The notes below the pieces were generated by a model. It did no database searches. It saw nothing but the letters and a program-made list of their open reading frames with translations, and had not been told where the DNA came from. Both the position numbers and the translations under genes were made by a program. Below are positions 33,971-42,948 of a stretch of DNA of 64,000 bases, one piece after another. Source of the DNA: Jannaschia sp. W003 (GTDB taxonomy: Bacteria; Pseudomonadota; Alphaproteobacteria; Rhodobacterales; Rhodobacteraceae); NCBI RefSeq assembly GCF_025144335.1, contig NZ_CP083539.1, positions 1,551,501 to 1,615,500 of the forward strand, read 5' to 3'. Position 1 is the stretch's first letter. Each line of letters starts with the position of its first letter.

Positions 33971-35443
33971 TCAGCCCTTCGCCGCGGCGGGTTCGTAGAT
34001 CGAGCCGGGCAGGTCGTAGCCCCAGGCCTTGAAGCGGTCCGCGTAGTGCGAGCGGATGCCGGTGGCGGTGAAGCGGCCGATGATCGTGCCGTCCTTCTCC
34101 AGCCCGAGGCGCTCGTAGCGGAAAATCTCCTGCATGGTGATCACCTCGCCCTCCATGCCCGTCACTTCCGTGATCGAGACCATGCGCCGCGAGCCGTCCT
34201 GCAGGCGGCTCGCCTGCACGATCAGGTTCACCGCCGAGGCGATCTGGGCGCGCACCGCCTTGATGGGCATCTCGATGCCGGCCATGGCGATCATGTTCTC
34301 GAGACGGCTCACGGCGTCGCGCGCGGAGTTCGCGTGGATCGTGGTCATGGAGCCGTCGTGGCCGGTGTTCATGGCCTGGAGCATGTCGATCACCTCCTCG
34401 CCGCGGGTCTCGCCGACGATGATGCGGTCGGGGCGCATCCGCAGGGCGTTGCGCAGGCAGTCGCGCTGGGTGACCGCGCCCTTTCCCTCCACGTTGGGGG
34501 GGCGGCTCTCCATGCGGCCCACGTGGTCCTGCTGGAGCTGCAGCTCCGCGGTGTCCTCGATGGTGAGCACGCGCTCGGCGTGGCCGATGAAGCTCGACAG
34601 CGCGTTGAGCGTGGTGGTCTTGCCCGAGCCGGTGCCGCCCGAGACGATGACGTTGAGGCGGCAGGCGCCGGCGGCCTGCAGGTAGGCGGCCATCTCCTCG
34701 GTGAAGGCGCCGAAGCTCACGAGGTCGTCGACCCCGAGCTTCTCCTTCTTGAACTTGCGGATCGAGACCAGCGAGCCGTCCACGGCCACCGGGGGCACCA
34801 TGGCGTTGAAGCGCGAGCCGTCCTTGAGGCGCGCGTCGACGTAAGGATTGGACTCGTCGACGCGCCGGCCCACGGCCGAGACGATCTTGTCGATGATGCG
34901 CAGGAGGTGCCGCTCGTCCTTGAAGCGGATGTCCGACTTCTGCAGCTTGCCGGCGCGCTCGATGTAGATGTTGTGCGGGCCGTTCACGAGGATGTCGTTG
35001 ACGCTGTCGTCGCGCAGCAGCGGCTCGAGGGGGCCGAGGCCCATCACCTCGTCGAACAGCTCGGTGTTCAGGATGTCTCGGTCCTCGCGCCCGAGGATCA
35101 CGCCCATGTTGCCCAGCTCCTCGGAGGTGATCGCGGTGATCTCCGCGCGCAGGGCGGTGGCGTCGGCCTTCTCGAGGGCGCCGAGGTTGAGGTTGTCGAG
35201 AAGCCGGTGGTGCATCTCGGTCTTCAGCTCCTCGATGCGCTCGCGGCGCTTGAGGTCGGCGCCGGGCGCCTTGGCCTTCGCGGGCGCCTCGCCGGCGTCG
35301 CGGCGCGCGGCGGGGGCCTTCGCCGCGGGGGCGGCGGGGGCGTCGGCCGCGGCGGCGGGCGCGGGCTTCGCGGCGGGGGCCGCGGCGGCGGGCTCCACGG
35401 GGCTGGCGCCCTCGATCGCGGACTTCTTGTAGCGCGAGAACAT
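33971..35443 (-). CDS. cpaF: Tad secretion ATPase CpaF/TadA
   Basis: A 490-residue VirB11/PulE-family ATPase that powers Flp pilus assembly. The N-terminal 75 residues are Ala/Pro-rich and look disordered. Walker A is GGTGSGKTT (near 268-276), with the Asp box ([12 protein letters not shown]), Walker B and the His box around [18 protein letters not shown]. It lies 4 bp before tadB and 10 bp after cpaE. Confidence 0.96.
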   Translation of the reverse strand: MFSRYKKSAIEGASPVEPAAAAPAAKPAPAAAADAPAAPAAKAPAARRDAGEAPAKAKAPGADLKRRERIEELKTEMHHRLLDNLNLGALEKADATALRAEITAITSEELGNMGVILGREDRDILNTELFDEVMGLGPLEPLLRDDSVNDILVNGPHNIYIERAGKLQKSDIRFKDERHLLRIIDKIVSAVGRRVDESNPYVDARLKDGSRFNAMVPPVAVDGSLVSIRKFKKEKLGVDDLVSFGAFTEEMAAYLQAAGACRLNVIVSGGTGSGKTTTLNALSSFIGHAERVLTIEDTAELQLQQDHVGRMESRPPNVEGKGAVTQRDCLRNALRMRPDRIIVGETRGEEVIDMLQAMNTGHDGSMTTIHANSARDAVSRLENMIAMAGIEMPIKAVRAQIASAVNLIVQASRLQDGSRRMVSITEVTGMEGEVITMQEIFRYERLGLEKDGTIIGRFTATGIRSHYADRFKAWGYDLPGSIYEPAAAKG

Positions 35444-35453
35444 CGGGTATTCC

Positions 35454-36761
35454 TCAGCCGAACTTGATGCCGAAGACCTTGCGGCCCTTGGGTGCGGGCG
35501 TGGCCGCGTTGAGCGCGCCGGCGGCGGCGAGGCGGCCCGCGAGGGCGGCGATCTCGCGGCGCACGGGCGCCTTGGGGGCGGCCGCGGCGAGCGGCTGGGC
35601 CTGGTCGTTGGCCTCGGTCACGGCCTTGCCGCCGTCGGGCAGCACCGCGTCGAAGCGCACGTCGAGCATCTCGGCCAGCTTGTCGGCGCGGCCCCGCGAG
35701 GCCAAATCGCCCCGGCCCGGCGCGCGGTTCAGGACCCAGCCCACGGGGCTCATGTCGATGCCCTCGCTCTTCATCAGGCGGATCAGGCGCATGGCGTTCT
35801 GCGCCGCGCGCACCTCCAGCGTGGAGACGAAGAAGAAGCGGTCCGACTCCGAGATCACCGTGTCGGTCCACTGCGTCAGCGCCGCGGGCGCGTCGATCAC
35901 CACCACGTCGAAGCACTTTCGCGCGAGCGCGAGCAGCGCGCGCACGTCGTCGGGCCCGATCAGGTCGAGGGGCAGCAGCTCGGCGGGCGCGGTGAACACC
36001 CAGACCTTGTCGCGCACGAGCTGCAGCGACTGGCGGAACGCCTGCTCGTCCATGGCGTCGGTGTCGGACAGGATCTCGTAGATGTTGTCCTTGCGCGAGA
36101 GGTCCGTGTAGGTCGCCACCGATCCGAACTGGAGCCCGAGGTCGATCAGGCAGACCGAGGGGCCCTCGCCCTTGCGGGCGGTGGCCATCTCCCAGGCGAG
36201 GTTGACGGCGATCGTCGAGGCGCCCGCGCCGCCGGCGACGCCCTGGAAGGCGAAGACGCGGGCGGCCGAGGCGTCCTCGCGCGCGGCGGGCGGCGCGGCG
36301 GTCTCGAGGCCGGCCTCCTCGGCCGCGGCGGCCATGGCCGGCGAGACCTCGGCGCGCGGCGAGCGGACGTGGGAGATGGCCTCGGCGAGGGCGTGCTCGG
36401 GCAGCGGATAGGGCGCGAAGTCGTCGGCCCCGGCGCGCAGCAGCTCGTGCAGCACCATCGGACCGAGCCCGTCGGCCACCAGGATCACCTGCAGCCCCGC
36501 GCGCTTGGCCTGCTTCACCACCGCGGCGATGCGCGCCATGTCGCCCTCGTCGGCGTGGTCCACCGCGACCACCACGAAGCTGAGGCGCCGGGCCTCGTCC
36601 TGGCGGAGGAACTCGGCGGCCTCCTCGAAGGTCAGGTCGCCCCAAGCCTCGCCCAGTTCCGCCTCCATGTCCTCGATGAGGAGGTCGAACTCCTGCACGT
36701 CGCGCGAGATCGTCACCGCCTCGAGCGGGGCGGGTTCCGGTTGCAGGGCGTGATCGTCCAT
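35454..36761 (-). CDS. cpaE: Pilus assembly/localisation protein CpaE/TadZ
   Basis: A 435-residue protein with an atypical receiver-like domain (about 20-140) and a ParA/MinD-like ATPase domain. Its P-loop reads GVAGGAGASTIAVNLAWEM (near 172-190). The usual signature Lys is replaced by Ala, as seen in several TadZ proteins that act as polar landmarks. VVVIDAPAALTQWTD resembles the switch II region. It heads a sub-operon after a 269-bp gap carrying the terminator of the OmpA-like gene, so it may have its own promoter. Confidence 0.9.
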   Translation of the reverse strand: MDDHALQPEPAPLEAVTISRDVQEFDLLIEDMEAELGEAWGDLTFEEAAEFLRQDEARRLSFVVVAVDHADEGDMARIAAVVKQAKRAGLQVILVADGLGPMVLHELLRAGADDFAPYPLPEHALAEAISHVRSPRAEVSPAMAAAAEEAGLETAAPPAAREDASAARVFAFQGVAGGAGASTIAVNLAWEMATARKGEGPSVCLIDLGLQFGSVATYTDLSRKDNIYEILSDTDAMDEQAFRQSLQLVRDKVWVFTAPAELLPLDLIGPDDVRALLALARKCFDVVVIDAPAALTQWTDTVISESDRFFFVSTLEVRAAQNAMRLIRLMKSEGIDMSPVGWVLNRAPGRGDLASRGRADKLAEMLDVRFDAVLPDGGKAVTEANDQAQPLAAAAPKAPVRREIAALAGRLAAAGALNAATPAPKGRKVFGIKFG

Positions 36762-36964
36762 GGCCTGTCACCTGTTTCCTGTCTGGCCCGGCGCCCGGGG
36801 GCGGCGGGGCCGGCCCGCGAGACGTCGCGCGGGGCCGGCGTGGAAAGGGGCACGGTGGCCCTCGTTCCCGCCTCGTTGGTCGACAATCAGGGCAACAATG
36901 GGACCCGGAGCGTGAAAATGTCGGCCCCCGGGCCACGGCGGCGGGGAACGGTGCCCGAACGGAC

Positions 36965-37000
36965 ACGGCCCCCCGCCCGGATATCGGGGCGGGGGGCCGT
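36965..37000 (-). terminator. Terminator after the OmpA-like lipoprotein gene
   Basis: A 14-bp stem (arm ACGGCCCCCCGCCC) with a loop containing GATATC, 30 bp past the stop on the minus strand. It separates cpaB-cpaC-ompA from cpaE onward. The rest of 36762-36964 shows an AT-rich stretch near 36885-36920 but no convincing promoter. Confidence 0.7.
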
Positions 37001-37030
37001 GGACGTGCGCGGCGCGGGAAGGGAGGGGCG

Positions 37031-37663
37031 TCAGGCGGGCGGGGCCGCGGGCACGGCGCTCGCCACGTAGGCGCGGTACACGAGGTTGGCGTACTTGCCG
37101 TCGAGCACCAGCCCGTCGCCGTCGACGAAGCCGCCCACCCGCGTCACGGTGCGGCGGTTCGCGCGCTCCGGCGTGGTGGTGGGCACCACCGGCCGGGTCT
37201 CGCCGAGGGACACGAGGGCCTCGAGGCGCGAGAGGTCGACGCCGCGGCGTCCGAGATAGGCCACCGCGGCCTCGGCGCGGCGCTGGCCGAGCGCCTGGTT
37301 GTAGCTGTCGGAGCCCACGAGGTCGGTGTGCCCGTAGACCGAGAAGCGCACCTCGGGGAACTGGCGCATGAAGTCCGCCTGCTGGTCAAGCACGGCGCGC
37401 GCGGTCGCATCGAGCGCGGCGCTGTTGAAGGCGAAGGTGATGGTCGCCGGCACCGAGCCGGCGAACTTGGCATCCAGCGCGGTGAGGGCCGCGCCGGCGC
37501 CGATCTGCGCGGCGTGGTTGCCGCGGGTCGCGGCGCCGAACGCGCCGTCGTCGAAGGACGCGGCCACGGGCGCGCGCCCGCCGGTGGGATCGCTGCACGC
37601 GGCGAGCAGGGCGAGGGCGGCGAGGGGCGCCGCGCGGCGGAGGAGGGGGGTGTTCATCGCCAT
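37031..37663 (-). CDS. OmpA-family lipoprotein of the Tad locus
   Basis: A 210-residue lipoprotein with lipobox LAAC (Cys23) and a C-terminal OmpA-like peptidoglycan-binding domain: ATITFAFNSAALDATAR, then FSVYGHTDLVGSDSYNQALG and QRRAEAAVAYLGRRGVD. It probably anchors the Tad outer-membrane complex to peptidoglycan. ATG 37663 overlaps the cpaC stop (ATGA). An internal ATG at 37657 is an alternative start. A strong hairpin follows the gene. Confidence 0.88.
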   Translation of the reverse strand: MAMNTPLLRRAAPLAALALLAACSDPTGGRAPVAASFDDGAFGAATRGNHAAQIGAGAALTALDAKFAGSVPATITFAFNSAALDATARAVLDQQADFMRQFPEVRFSVYGHTDLVGSDSYNQALGQRRAEAAVAYLGRRGVDLSRLEALVSLGETRPVVPTTTPERANRRTVTRVGGFVDGDGLVLDGKYANLVYRAYVASAVPAAPPA

Positions 37664-39042
37664 CACTCCAGGACGTAGCCGTAGTTGCCCGAGAAGTCGT
37701 GCTCGGCCGCCGGACCGCGGGTGGACGCGCGCGCCGGGGCGCCGGTCTCGCCCGAGATGCGGCCGAACACGAACAGCTCGTTCTCGGTCGGGGGGCGGAT
37801 GCGGTCGGTGGGCAGCGTGACCGCCTCGCCGGTGGTGGGCGACACGAGGTGGGCCGTGATCACGACCACCAGCTCCGACTGCTGGCGCTGGTACTGCGCG
37901 GAGCGGAACAGGGCGCCGACCACGGGAAGGTCGCCGAGGAAGGGCACCTGCGTGGCCGAATCGGTGAAGTTGTCCTGCAGCAGGCCCCCGATCGCGAAGG
38001 TCTGGCCGTCGCGCAGCTCCACCGTGGTGGTGGTCTGGCGCCGCGTCAGCCCCGGCACCAGCGCGCCGTTGATGTTCACGGCGTTGGCCTCGTCGAGGTC
38101 CGACACCGAGGCGTCGAGCTGCAGGTTGATGATGTCCGAGGTCACCACCGTGGGGGTGAAGGTCAGCTCCACGCCGAAGGGGCGGAAGTCGACGCCCACG
38201 TTGCCCTCGTCGTCGATCTGCGGGAGCGGGATCTCGCCGCCCGCGAGGAAGCGCGCCGGCTGGCCCGAGAGCGAGGTAAGGTTGGGCTCGGCGAGGGTGC
38301 GCACGAGGCCCTTGTTCTCCAGCGCCTCGAGCGTGAGGTTCACCGCCACCGTGCCGCCCGGGAAGCCCAGCGTGTAGGTGCCGGCCGCGTTGCCGACCCC
38401 GGTGCCGCCGGAGGCGCCCAGCGTGACGTCGCCGTTGAAGCCGGTGCCGCTGGCCGAGAGGTTGGCGCCCAGCGCCTTCGTGACCGAGCGCGACATCTCC
38501 GCGAATCGCACCTTCAGCATGACCTGCTGCGAGCCGCCCACCACCATGAGGTTGAGCACCCGCTCGGGGGCGTAGCGCTCGGCGATCTCCAAGGCCTGGC
38601 TCAGGCGCTGCGAGGAGCTGACCGTGCCCGACAGCACGATGCCGTCGTTGGCGGTGCGCACCTCGATGCCCTCGCCGGGCAGCAGCTCGCCAAGGCGCTC
38701 CTTGAACTCCGCGATGTCGGGGGTGACGTGCACCTCCACGTTGGCCAGCAGCCGCCCGTCCACGCCCAGCAGCGTGAGGGTGGTGCGGCCGGGCGTCTTG
38801 CCCAGCACGTAGATCGTGCGCTCCGAAAGCGTGGCGATGTCGGCGATCGCGGGGTTCGCGACGCTGAGCTCGGCGAAGGGCACCTCGCTCTCGAGCACGA
38901 TCGCGCGGTTGAGGGGGACGCGGAGCGCCGACTGGGACTGGCCCTGGGCCAGCTTCAGCGCCTGCGCGATCGCGGGGGCGACCGGGACGGCACCCAGCAC
39001 CGCTCCGAGCAGAAATGCCCGGAGGACCTTCTTGAATGTCAT
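37663..39042 (-). CDS. cpaC: Tad secretin CpaC/RcpA
   Basis: A 459-residue outer-membrane secretin with a Sec signal peptide (cleavage after about residue 26, APAIAQA). A pilus-assembly N-domain (LNRAIVLESEVPFAELSVA) and a BON-like domain (IVLSGTVSSSQRLSQAL) are followed by the C-terminal secretin domain. That domain includes VRTLAEPNLTSLSGQPARF, GGEIPLPQ and VPFLGDLPVVGALFRS. It forms the gate for the Flp pilus. cpaB lies upstream beyond a hairpin terminator. Confidence 0.95.
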   Translation of the reverse strand: MTFKKVLRAFLLGAVLGAVPVAPAIAQALKLAQGQSQSALRVPLNRAIVLESEVPFAELSVANPAIADIATLSERTIYVLGKTPGRTTLTLLGVDGRLLANVEVHVTPDIAEFKERLGELLPGEGIEVRTANDGIVLSGTVSSSQRLSQALEIAERYAPERVLNLMVVGGSQQVMLKVRFAEMSRSVTKALGANLSASGTGFNGDVTLGASGGTGVGNAAGTYTLGFPGGTVAVNLTLEALENKGLVRTLAEPNLTSLSGQPARFLAGGEIPLPQIDDEGNVGVDFRPFGVELTFTPTVVTSDIINLQLDASVSDLDEANAVNINGALVPGLTRRQTTTTVELRDGQTFAIGGLLQDNFTDSATQVPFLGDLPVVGALFRSAQYQRQQSELVVVITAHLVSPTTGEAVTLPTDRIRPPTENELFVFGRISGETGAPARASTRGPAAEHDFSGNYGYVLE

Positions 39043-39282
39043 CGTGCCTGCCTCTCGCTTCGAACTGCTCTTTCGTCGTTGCGCCGTGCCGCGCGGAGGC
39101 GGCCGGCTCGGGTCTGGCGCCCGATTGCGACGGCTGCGGAGGATCGGGTCCGAGCCGCTGGCAGGATGGGACGGGGGGCGGCACCGGGCAAGCGCCGTGG
39201 CGGCGCGGCGCGCCCGCCCGTGCCCGCCTGTTGGGCATTTGCCACAGGACGGGCGCCGCCGCGCGGCGCCGGAACGCGAAAG

Positions 39283-39302
39283 CGGCGGGCCCAGGCCCGC
39301 CG
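39283..39302 (-). terminator. Terminator after cpaB
   Basis: Stem CGGCGGGC / GCCCGCCG with a 4-base loop. On the minus strand it is followed by CTTTCGCG. It lies 26 bp past the cpaB stop within the 286-bp cpaB-cpaC gap, hinting at a separate promoter for cpaC. Confidence 0.65.
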
Positions 39303-39328
39303 TCTCCGGTGCCCGCCGCGGCGCACGC

Positions 39329-40240
39329 TCAGCCGTCGTTGCCGAACGCGGGCATGGGGGCCGTGGCCACCAGCGCGCCCGGCTCGCCGGCGGGGGGCAT
39401 GGCGTCCCAGCCGGCGGCGCCGTCCTCGGGGCAGGGGACCGGGATCATCTGCACCTCGGAGCCCTTGCGCAGGCGCTGCGAGCAGGTCCGGCGGCGCTGC
39501 ACCTGCTCGGCCGGCCCGATGATGGCGTCGAGCGTCGCCTCCACGGTGTCCGAGGTCGTCTCGTCCTGCACGCCGACCAGGGCCAGGGTCAGCTTGCCCG
39601 TGGCCTGGGCCTGGGCGAGCTTGGCGACCACGGCCGGGGGGGCCTCCACCGTGACGGTGCGCGCGATCGTGGGGCCCGAGCGCTGGTCGTCGGTCTGCTG
39701 GTCGATGGCGAGGAGCGGCAGCGAGGCGTGGATCAGGCGGGTCAGCCCGCCGGTGTCGCCGCCCGAGCCGGTCCAGTAGACGTCCACGCGGTCGCCCGGG
39801 CGCAGGAAGCCCGACACGCCCGACATCACGTCCACCTGCAGCGCGAAGGCGCGCATGCCGGGCGTCAGCGTGGCGGCCACGCCCGCGTCGGCGCCCGGCT
39901 CGGTGACCTTGGCCGTCAGGAGCGGCTCGCCGCGCTCCATCACTCGCAGCACGGTGCGCTCGCCCTCCTCGCCCTCGGGGAAGATCTCCTCGAGGCTCTT
40001 GAAGGCGCCGGTGGGCAGGGCCGCCGCGGGCCAGGGCGTGGCGCGCACGTCGCGGGGACGCAGGACGTCGCCGTAGCGCATCTGGCGCTTCACCACGTAG
40101 ACGTCCTGGACGTCGACGATCGCCGAGCGCGTCTCGTCGAGCGCGGCGCGGTACTGCCCGAAGCGGTCCTGGGCCTGCATGATGGCGAAGCCCGCGAGGC
40201 CGAGGCCGGCGAGCAGGGCGAGAAGGAAGATCGCGCGCAT
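39329..40240 (-). CDS. cpaB: Flp pilus assembly protein CpaB/RcpC
   Basis: A 303-residue periplasmic protein anchored by an N-terminal helix (MRAIFLLALLAGLGLAGFAI). SAF-like domain features are present: VVKRQMRYGDVLRPRDVRA, then GMRAFALQVD and FLRPGDRVDVYW. CpaB/RcpC supports secretin stability and pilus assembly. The start at 40240 is the Met directly before the hydrophobic segment. It follows the small flp gene after a terminator hairpin. Confidence 0.9.
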   Translation of the reverse strand: MRAIFLLALLAGLGLAGFAIMQAQDRFGQYRAALDETRSAIVDVQDVYVVKRQMRYGDVLRPRDVRATPWPAAALPTGAFKSLEEIFPEGEEGERTVLRVMERGEPLLTAKVTEPGADAGVAATLTPGMRAFALQVDVMSGVSGFLRPGDRVDVYWTGSGGDTGGLTRLIHASLPLLAIDQQTDDQRSGPTIARTVTVEAPPAVVAKLAQAQATGKLTLALVGVQDETTSDTVEATLDAIIGPAEQVQRRRTCSQRLRKGSEVQMIPVPCPEDGAAGWDAMPPAGEPGALVATAPMPAFGNDG

Positions 40241-40368
40241 GGCTATGTCCTTGGTTGGATGTCGGGCGCGGGGGCCCGGATCGTTTCCCCAATGGCCCCC
40301 CATTGCGGCGATTCGGGGGAGGGGCGGTGGAAACACCGCGGTGCCGCGCGGCGGAGTCGAACGAAGAA

Positions 40369-40396
40369 GGGGGCCGCGGATCGCTCCGCGGCCCCC
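40369..40396 (-). terminator. Terminator after flp
   Basis: Stem GGGGGCCGCGGA / TCCGCGGCCCCC with a 4-base loop; on the minus strand it is followed by TTCTTCGTTC. It should separate abundant flp transcript from the rest of the locus. Confidence 0.8.
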
Positions 40397-40420
40397 CCTG
40401 GGGTCGTCAGGCTGGGCGGA

Positions 40421-40642
40421 TCAGCAACTGCCGGTGCCGCCGGCCTTCAGCTCGGCGAAGCTCGAGCCGGTCATGTCGCAGTTCAGCGTGCCCTGGATGT
40501 TGTTCGAGAGGTTCTCGACGCCGCCGGAGACGACACCCATCACGGCGAGGCCGAGGCCCACGAGCGCGGCGGTCAGGACCACCCAGTCGACGGTGACGGC
40601 GCCGGATTCGTCGGCGGAGAAGGTCTTGATGGCGTTCAGCAT
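40421..40642 (-). CDS. flp: Flp-type major pilin
   Basis: A 73-residue prepilin: leader MLNAIKTFSADESG, cleavage after G14, then the hydrophobic helix AVTVDWVVLTAALVGLG and a short polar tail with a Cys pair (C55 and C73). The +5 residue is Asp rather than the near-universal Glu. The size fits Flp pilins. AAAGGA precedes the ATG by 8 bases and a strong terminator follows. It heads the Tad locus on the minus strand, upstream of cpaB. Confidence 0.85.
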   Translation of the reverse strand: MLNAIKTFSADESGAVTVDWVVLTAALVGLGLAVMGVVSGGVENLSNNIQGTLNCDMTGSSFAELKAGGTGSC

Positions 40643-41347
40643 GGGGGCAGTCCTTTGGTTGAGTAGCATCTGGGTCCGGTTTCGGCATCGAGGCGTCTGC
40701 CGTTCGATGAGGAGGATATGTCGGCCAATCTGGGCAGGAATTTGGTGAACGCGGGCCGCTTCCGGGATGATTTGCCGACCCCCGAGGAAACGGCGCGCAC
40801 GCGGCCCGGCGGGCCGGGAGGGGCGCAGGGGGGAAGGGGGCGGAACGGGAAAGGGCCGCGCCTGCCAGCGCGGCCCCCTGTCCCTCGGCCTGGGGGTGCC
40901 CAGGGGATGGTCTCGGCGACGTCCACCCGTCTTCGTGCCTGACTCCGCCTGCCGTGCGGAGACCCTGCGCGGGCCTGCTCGATCGTCGCGTTCCATGCCC
41001 GACTTCGTCGGTGCTCTTGGTGTTGGCCGGTGTCGGTCCCCGCGGTCTGCCATCGCGTCCATGTCCCGTCCGGCGAGTTCATGTCTCGCGCCGGAATGGG
41101 GCGGAAACGGGGCGGATTCCGTGCGAATTGAGGACAGTCTCCATTTCACCGTTTCTTAAGGGGCATTCGCGCACCAGCCTGTGTCCGGCCCGCGTCGCGA
41201 GGGGGGCGGACGCCCCGGAACGGGGCCCTTTGCGGGCCGGAGCGGAGTGCGGGCAACACCGCCGCCGCGAATCCCGGCCCCCGCGGCGACAGAACGCGCC
41301 GCCCCGTGCCACCTTGCGCGAAAACCAGAAACGATCGGGCAGTTTCC
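40643..41347. other. 705-bp intergenic region between flp and lytic transglycosylase
   Basis: No convincing protein gene: open frames here have no recognisable motifs and no good ribosome site. It should hold the promoters of flp (minus) and of the divergent lytic transglycosylase gene (plus). One clear hairpin lies at 40853-40876. A relatively AT-rich patch with TTTCTTAAGG is near 41150-41162. Confidence 0.6.
40853..40876 (-). terminator. Orphan hairpin terminator
   Basis: Perfect 9-bp stem GGGCCGCGC / GCGCGGCCC with a 6-base loop. On the minus strand it is followed by TTTCCC. No annotated gene ends into it, so an unannotated transcript from about 41150 down to here is possible. Confidence 0.45.
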
Positions 41348-42265
41348 ATGAAGCACATCATCTCCCTCGCGCTCGCGGGCGCGCTCCTCGTCCCGCTCGC
41401 GCCCGCGCCCGCTTCCGCCGAGTTCACCTTCAAGCGCGTGCGCCCCCCCGCGGCAGGCTCCACGGCGCGGCGCATCACGATCCAGATCGCACCGCCCACG
41501 GCGCGCGCCGTCCAGGCCGCCACCGCCGCCGCCGCCGCCGCGCGCGCCGCGGCCGCCACCGCCGCGGCGATCGAGGCCGGGGCAGGCGACCTGCGCGCCC
41601 CGCGCCCCGCCAAGCCCGACGCGCCCGGCGCGGTGGCCCTGCGCACCAGCCCCGCGGTCGCCACCGCCGCCGGCTCCCAGAGCTGGTTCTGGAGCGCCGT
41701 GAGCCCCGACATCGCGCCCGCGCCCGGCCGCTTCACCGCCGCCACCCGCGTGGCCGCGCGGCCCCCCGCCGCCTCGGGCGTGCGCGCCCCGCGCCTCGAG
41801 ACCCTGCGCCGCATCGTCTCGCGCCACGGCGGCGACATCCTGCGCCACTCCGCCGGCAAGCGCGTCTCGCCCGCCCTGGTGCTGGCCCTGATCTCCGTGG
41901 AATCGGCCGGCCGCGTCGACGCCGTCAGCCACGCCGGCGCCCGCGGCCTGATGCAGCTCATCCCCGACACCGCGAAGCGCTTCGGCGTGCGCGACATCAC
42001 CGACCCGGGCGAGAACATCCGCGGCGGCGTGGCCTATCTCGATTGGCTCGTGGGCGAGTTCGGCGACCCCGTGCTCGCGCTCGCGGGCTACAACGCCGGC
42101 GAGGGCGCCGTGCGCCGCCACAAGGGCGTGCCGCCCTACAAGGAGACCCGCGCCTACGTGCCCAAGGTCATGGCCGCCTGGAGCGTGGCGCGCAGCCTGT
42201 GCATCACGCCCCCGGTGATGCCGGGCGACGGGTGCGTGTTCCACACGGAGTTGGCGAGCCGGTAG
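41348..42265 (+). CDS. Lytic transglycosylase (SLT domain)
   Basis: A 305-residue exported murein lyase. The signal peptide runs to about residue 22 (APAPASA). A low-complexity Ala-rich stretch (about 53-80) precedes a C-terminal SLT domain (165-290). The catalytic Glu is in ALISVESAGRVDAVS, followed by GARGLMQLIPDTAKRFGV, NIRGGVAYLDWL and AGYNAGEGAV. It cuts peptidoglycan to 1,6-anhydro ends. ATG 41348 directly precedes the hydrophobic signal. A family A repeat follows one base after the stop. Confidence 0.93.
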   Translation: MKHIISLALAGALLVPLAPAPASAEFTFKRVRPPAAGSTARRITIQIAPPTARAVQAATAAAAAARAAAATAAAIEAGAGDLRAPRPAKPDAPGAVALRTSPAVATAAGSQSWFWSAVSPDIAPAPGRFTAATRVAARPPAASGVRAPRLETLRRIVSRHGGDILRHSAGKRVSPALVLALISVESAGRVDAVSHAGARGLMQLIPDTAKRFGVRDITDPGENIRGGVAYLDWLVGEFGDPVLALAGYNAGEGAVRRHKGVPPYKETRAYVPKVMAAWSVARSLCITPPVMPGDGCVFHTELASR

Positions 42266-42330
42266 GGGGAGGGGGCTCCGCCCCCGCCGCCTTCGGCGCC
42301 TCCCCCGAGGTATTTCCGGCAAGATGAGGA
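42266..42330 (+). repeat. Repeat family A, copy 4
   Basis: Hairpin GGGGGCTCCGCCCCC, a second hairpin (GCCGCCTTCGGCGCC), then CCCCCGAGGTATTTCCGG and CAAGATGAGGA. It is almost identical in the tail to copy 1 at 1806-1866. Placed between the convergent transglycosylase and DUF1684 genes. Confidence 0.88.
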
Positions 42331-42333
42331 AGC

Positions 42334-42948
42334 TTAGTCGGTCCGTTCGCCGCCACTTACCCGTTCGGGCAGTTGGTTCTCGGGCGGTGCCAGCGGGCAG
42401 GTCCACGGCCCCCACGCGCAGCTCGGCTGGTAGGCGAAGTTGAAGTCGAGCACGAGCCGCCCGTCCTCGCACCCGAGGTCCGCACCCTTCACCGCATCGA
42501 GCACGTAGCGCCCGCCGCCATAGGTCTCGGCGCCGTTGGTCGCGTCCCGGAACGGCACGAACAGCCCGCCGCCGTAGCCGCCGATCCACCAGACCGTCAG
42601 CTCCGCGCCCAAGGCCTCCGCCAGCCCCCGCGTGCGCCCCAGCGCCCGCCGCACCATGCGTCCGTCGGCCCCGAGGTCCACGGCCTCCTCGGCGCCCTCC
42701 AGCGGATCGAGCGCCGCCGCGAATCGCAGCGCGGGGTCATAGGGGAAATGCCGCACCGGCACGTCCCGCCGGCCCGCGTCCAGCGGCGAGCACGGGTGCC
42801 CCGCGAACAACGCCGCGCGGGTGGCGCGCCAGTCGTCCCAGCCGGCGCGCGGCTCCGCGCCGCGCACCCGCGCGTAGAGGTCCGCAACCCGCCGCCGCCA
42901 GTCGGCCAGCGCCAGCGGGTCGCCCGCCGCGGGAAAGCCCCCGCTCAA
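42334..42948 (-). CDS. DUF1684 family protein
   Basis: A 204-residue protein with the DUF1684 hallmarks: VRHFPYDPALRFAAAL, FRDATNGAETYGGGRYVLD and the C-terminal LVLDFNFAYQPSCAWGPWTC with CPLAPPENQLP. Function of the family is unknown. The start is inferred as TTG 42948, whose last bases overlap the CoA-transferase stop (TTGA), giving translational coupling; no ATG or GTG fits better. It is the last gene of the CoA-transferase operon. Confidence 0.82.
   Translation of the reverse strand: MSGGFPAAGDPLALADWRRRVADLYARVRGAEPRAGWDDWRATRAALFAGHPCSPLDAGRRDVPVRHFPYDPALRFAAALDPLEGAEEAVDLGADGRMVRRALGRTRGLAEALGAELTVWWIGGYGGGLFVPFRDATNGAETYGGGRYVLDAVKGADLGCEDGRLVLDFNFAYQPSCAWGPWTCPLAPPENQLPERVSGGERTD

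Noticed and set aside
40636..41149. Minus-strand open frames in the flp upstream gap (including about 148 residues)
   Set aside because: Arg-rich, no motif, no good ribosome site, and they run through the orphan terminator hairpin.
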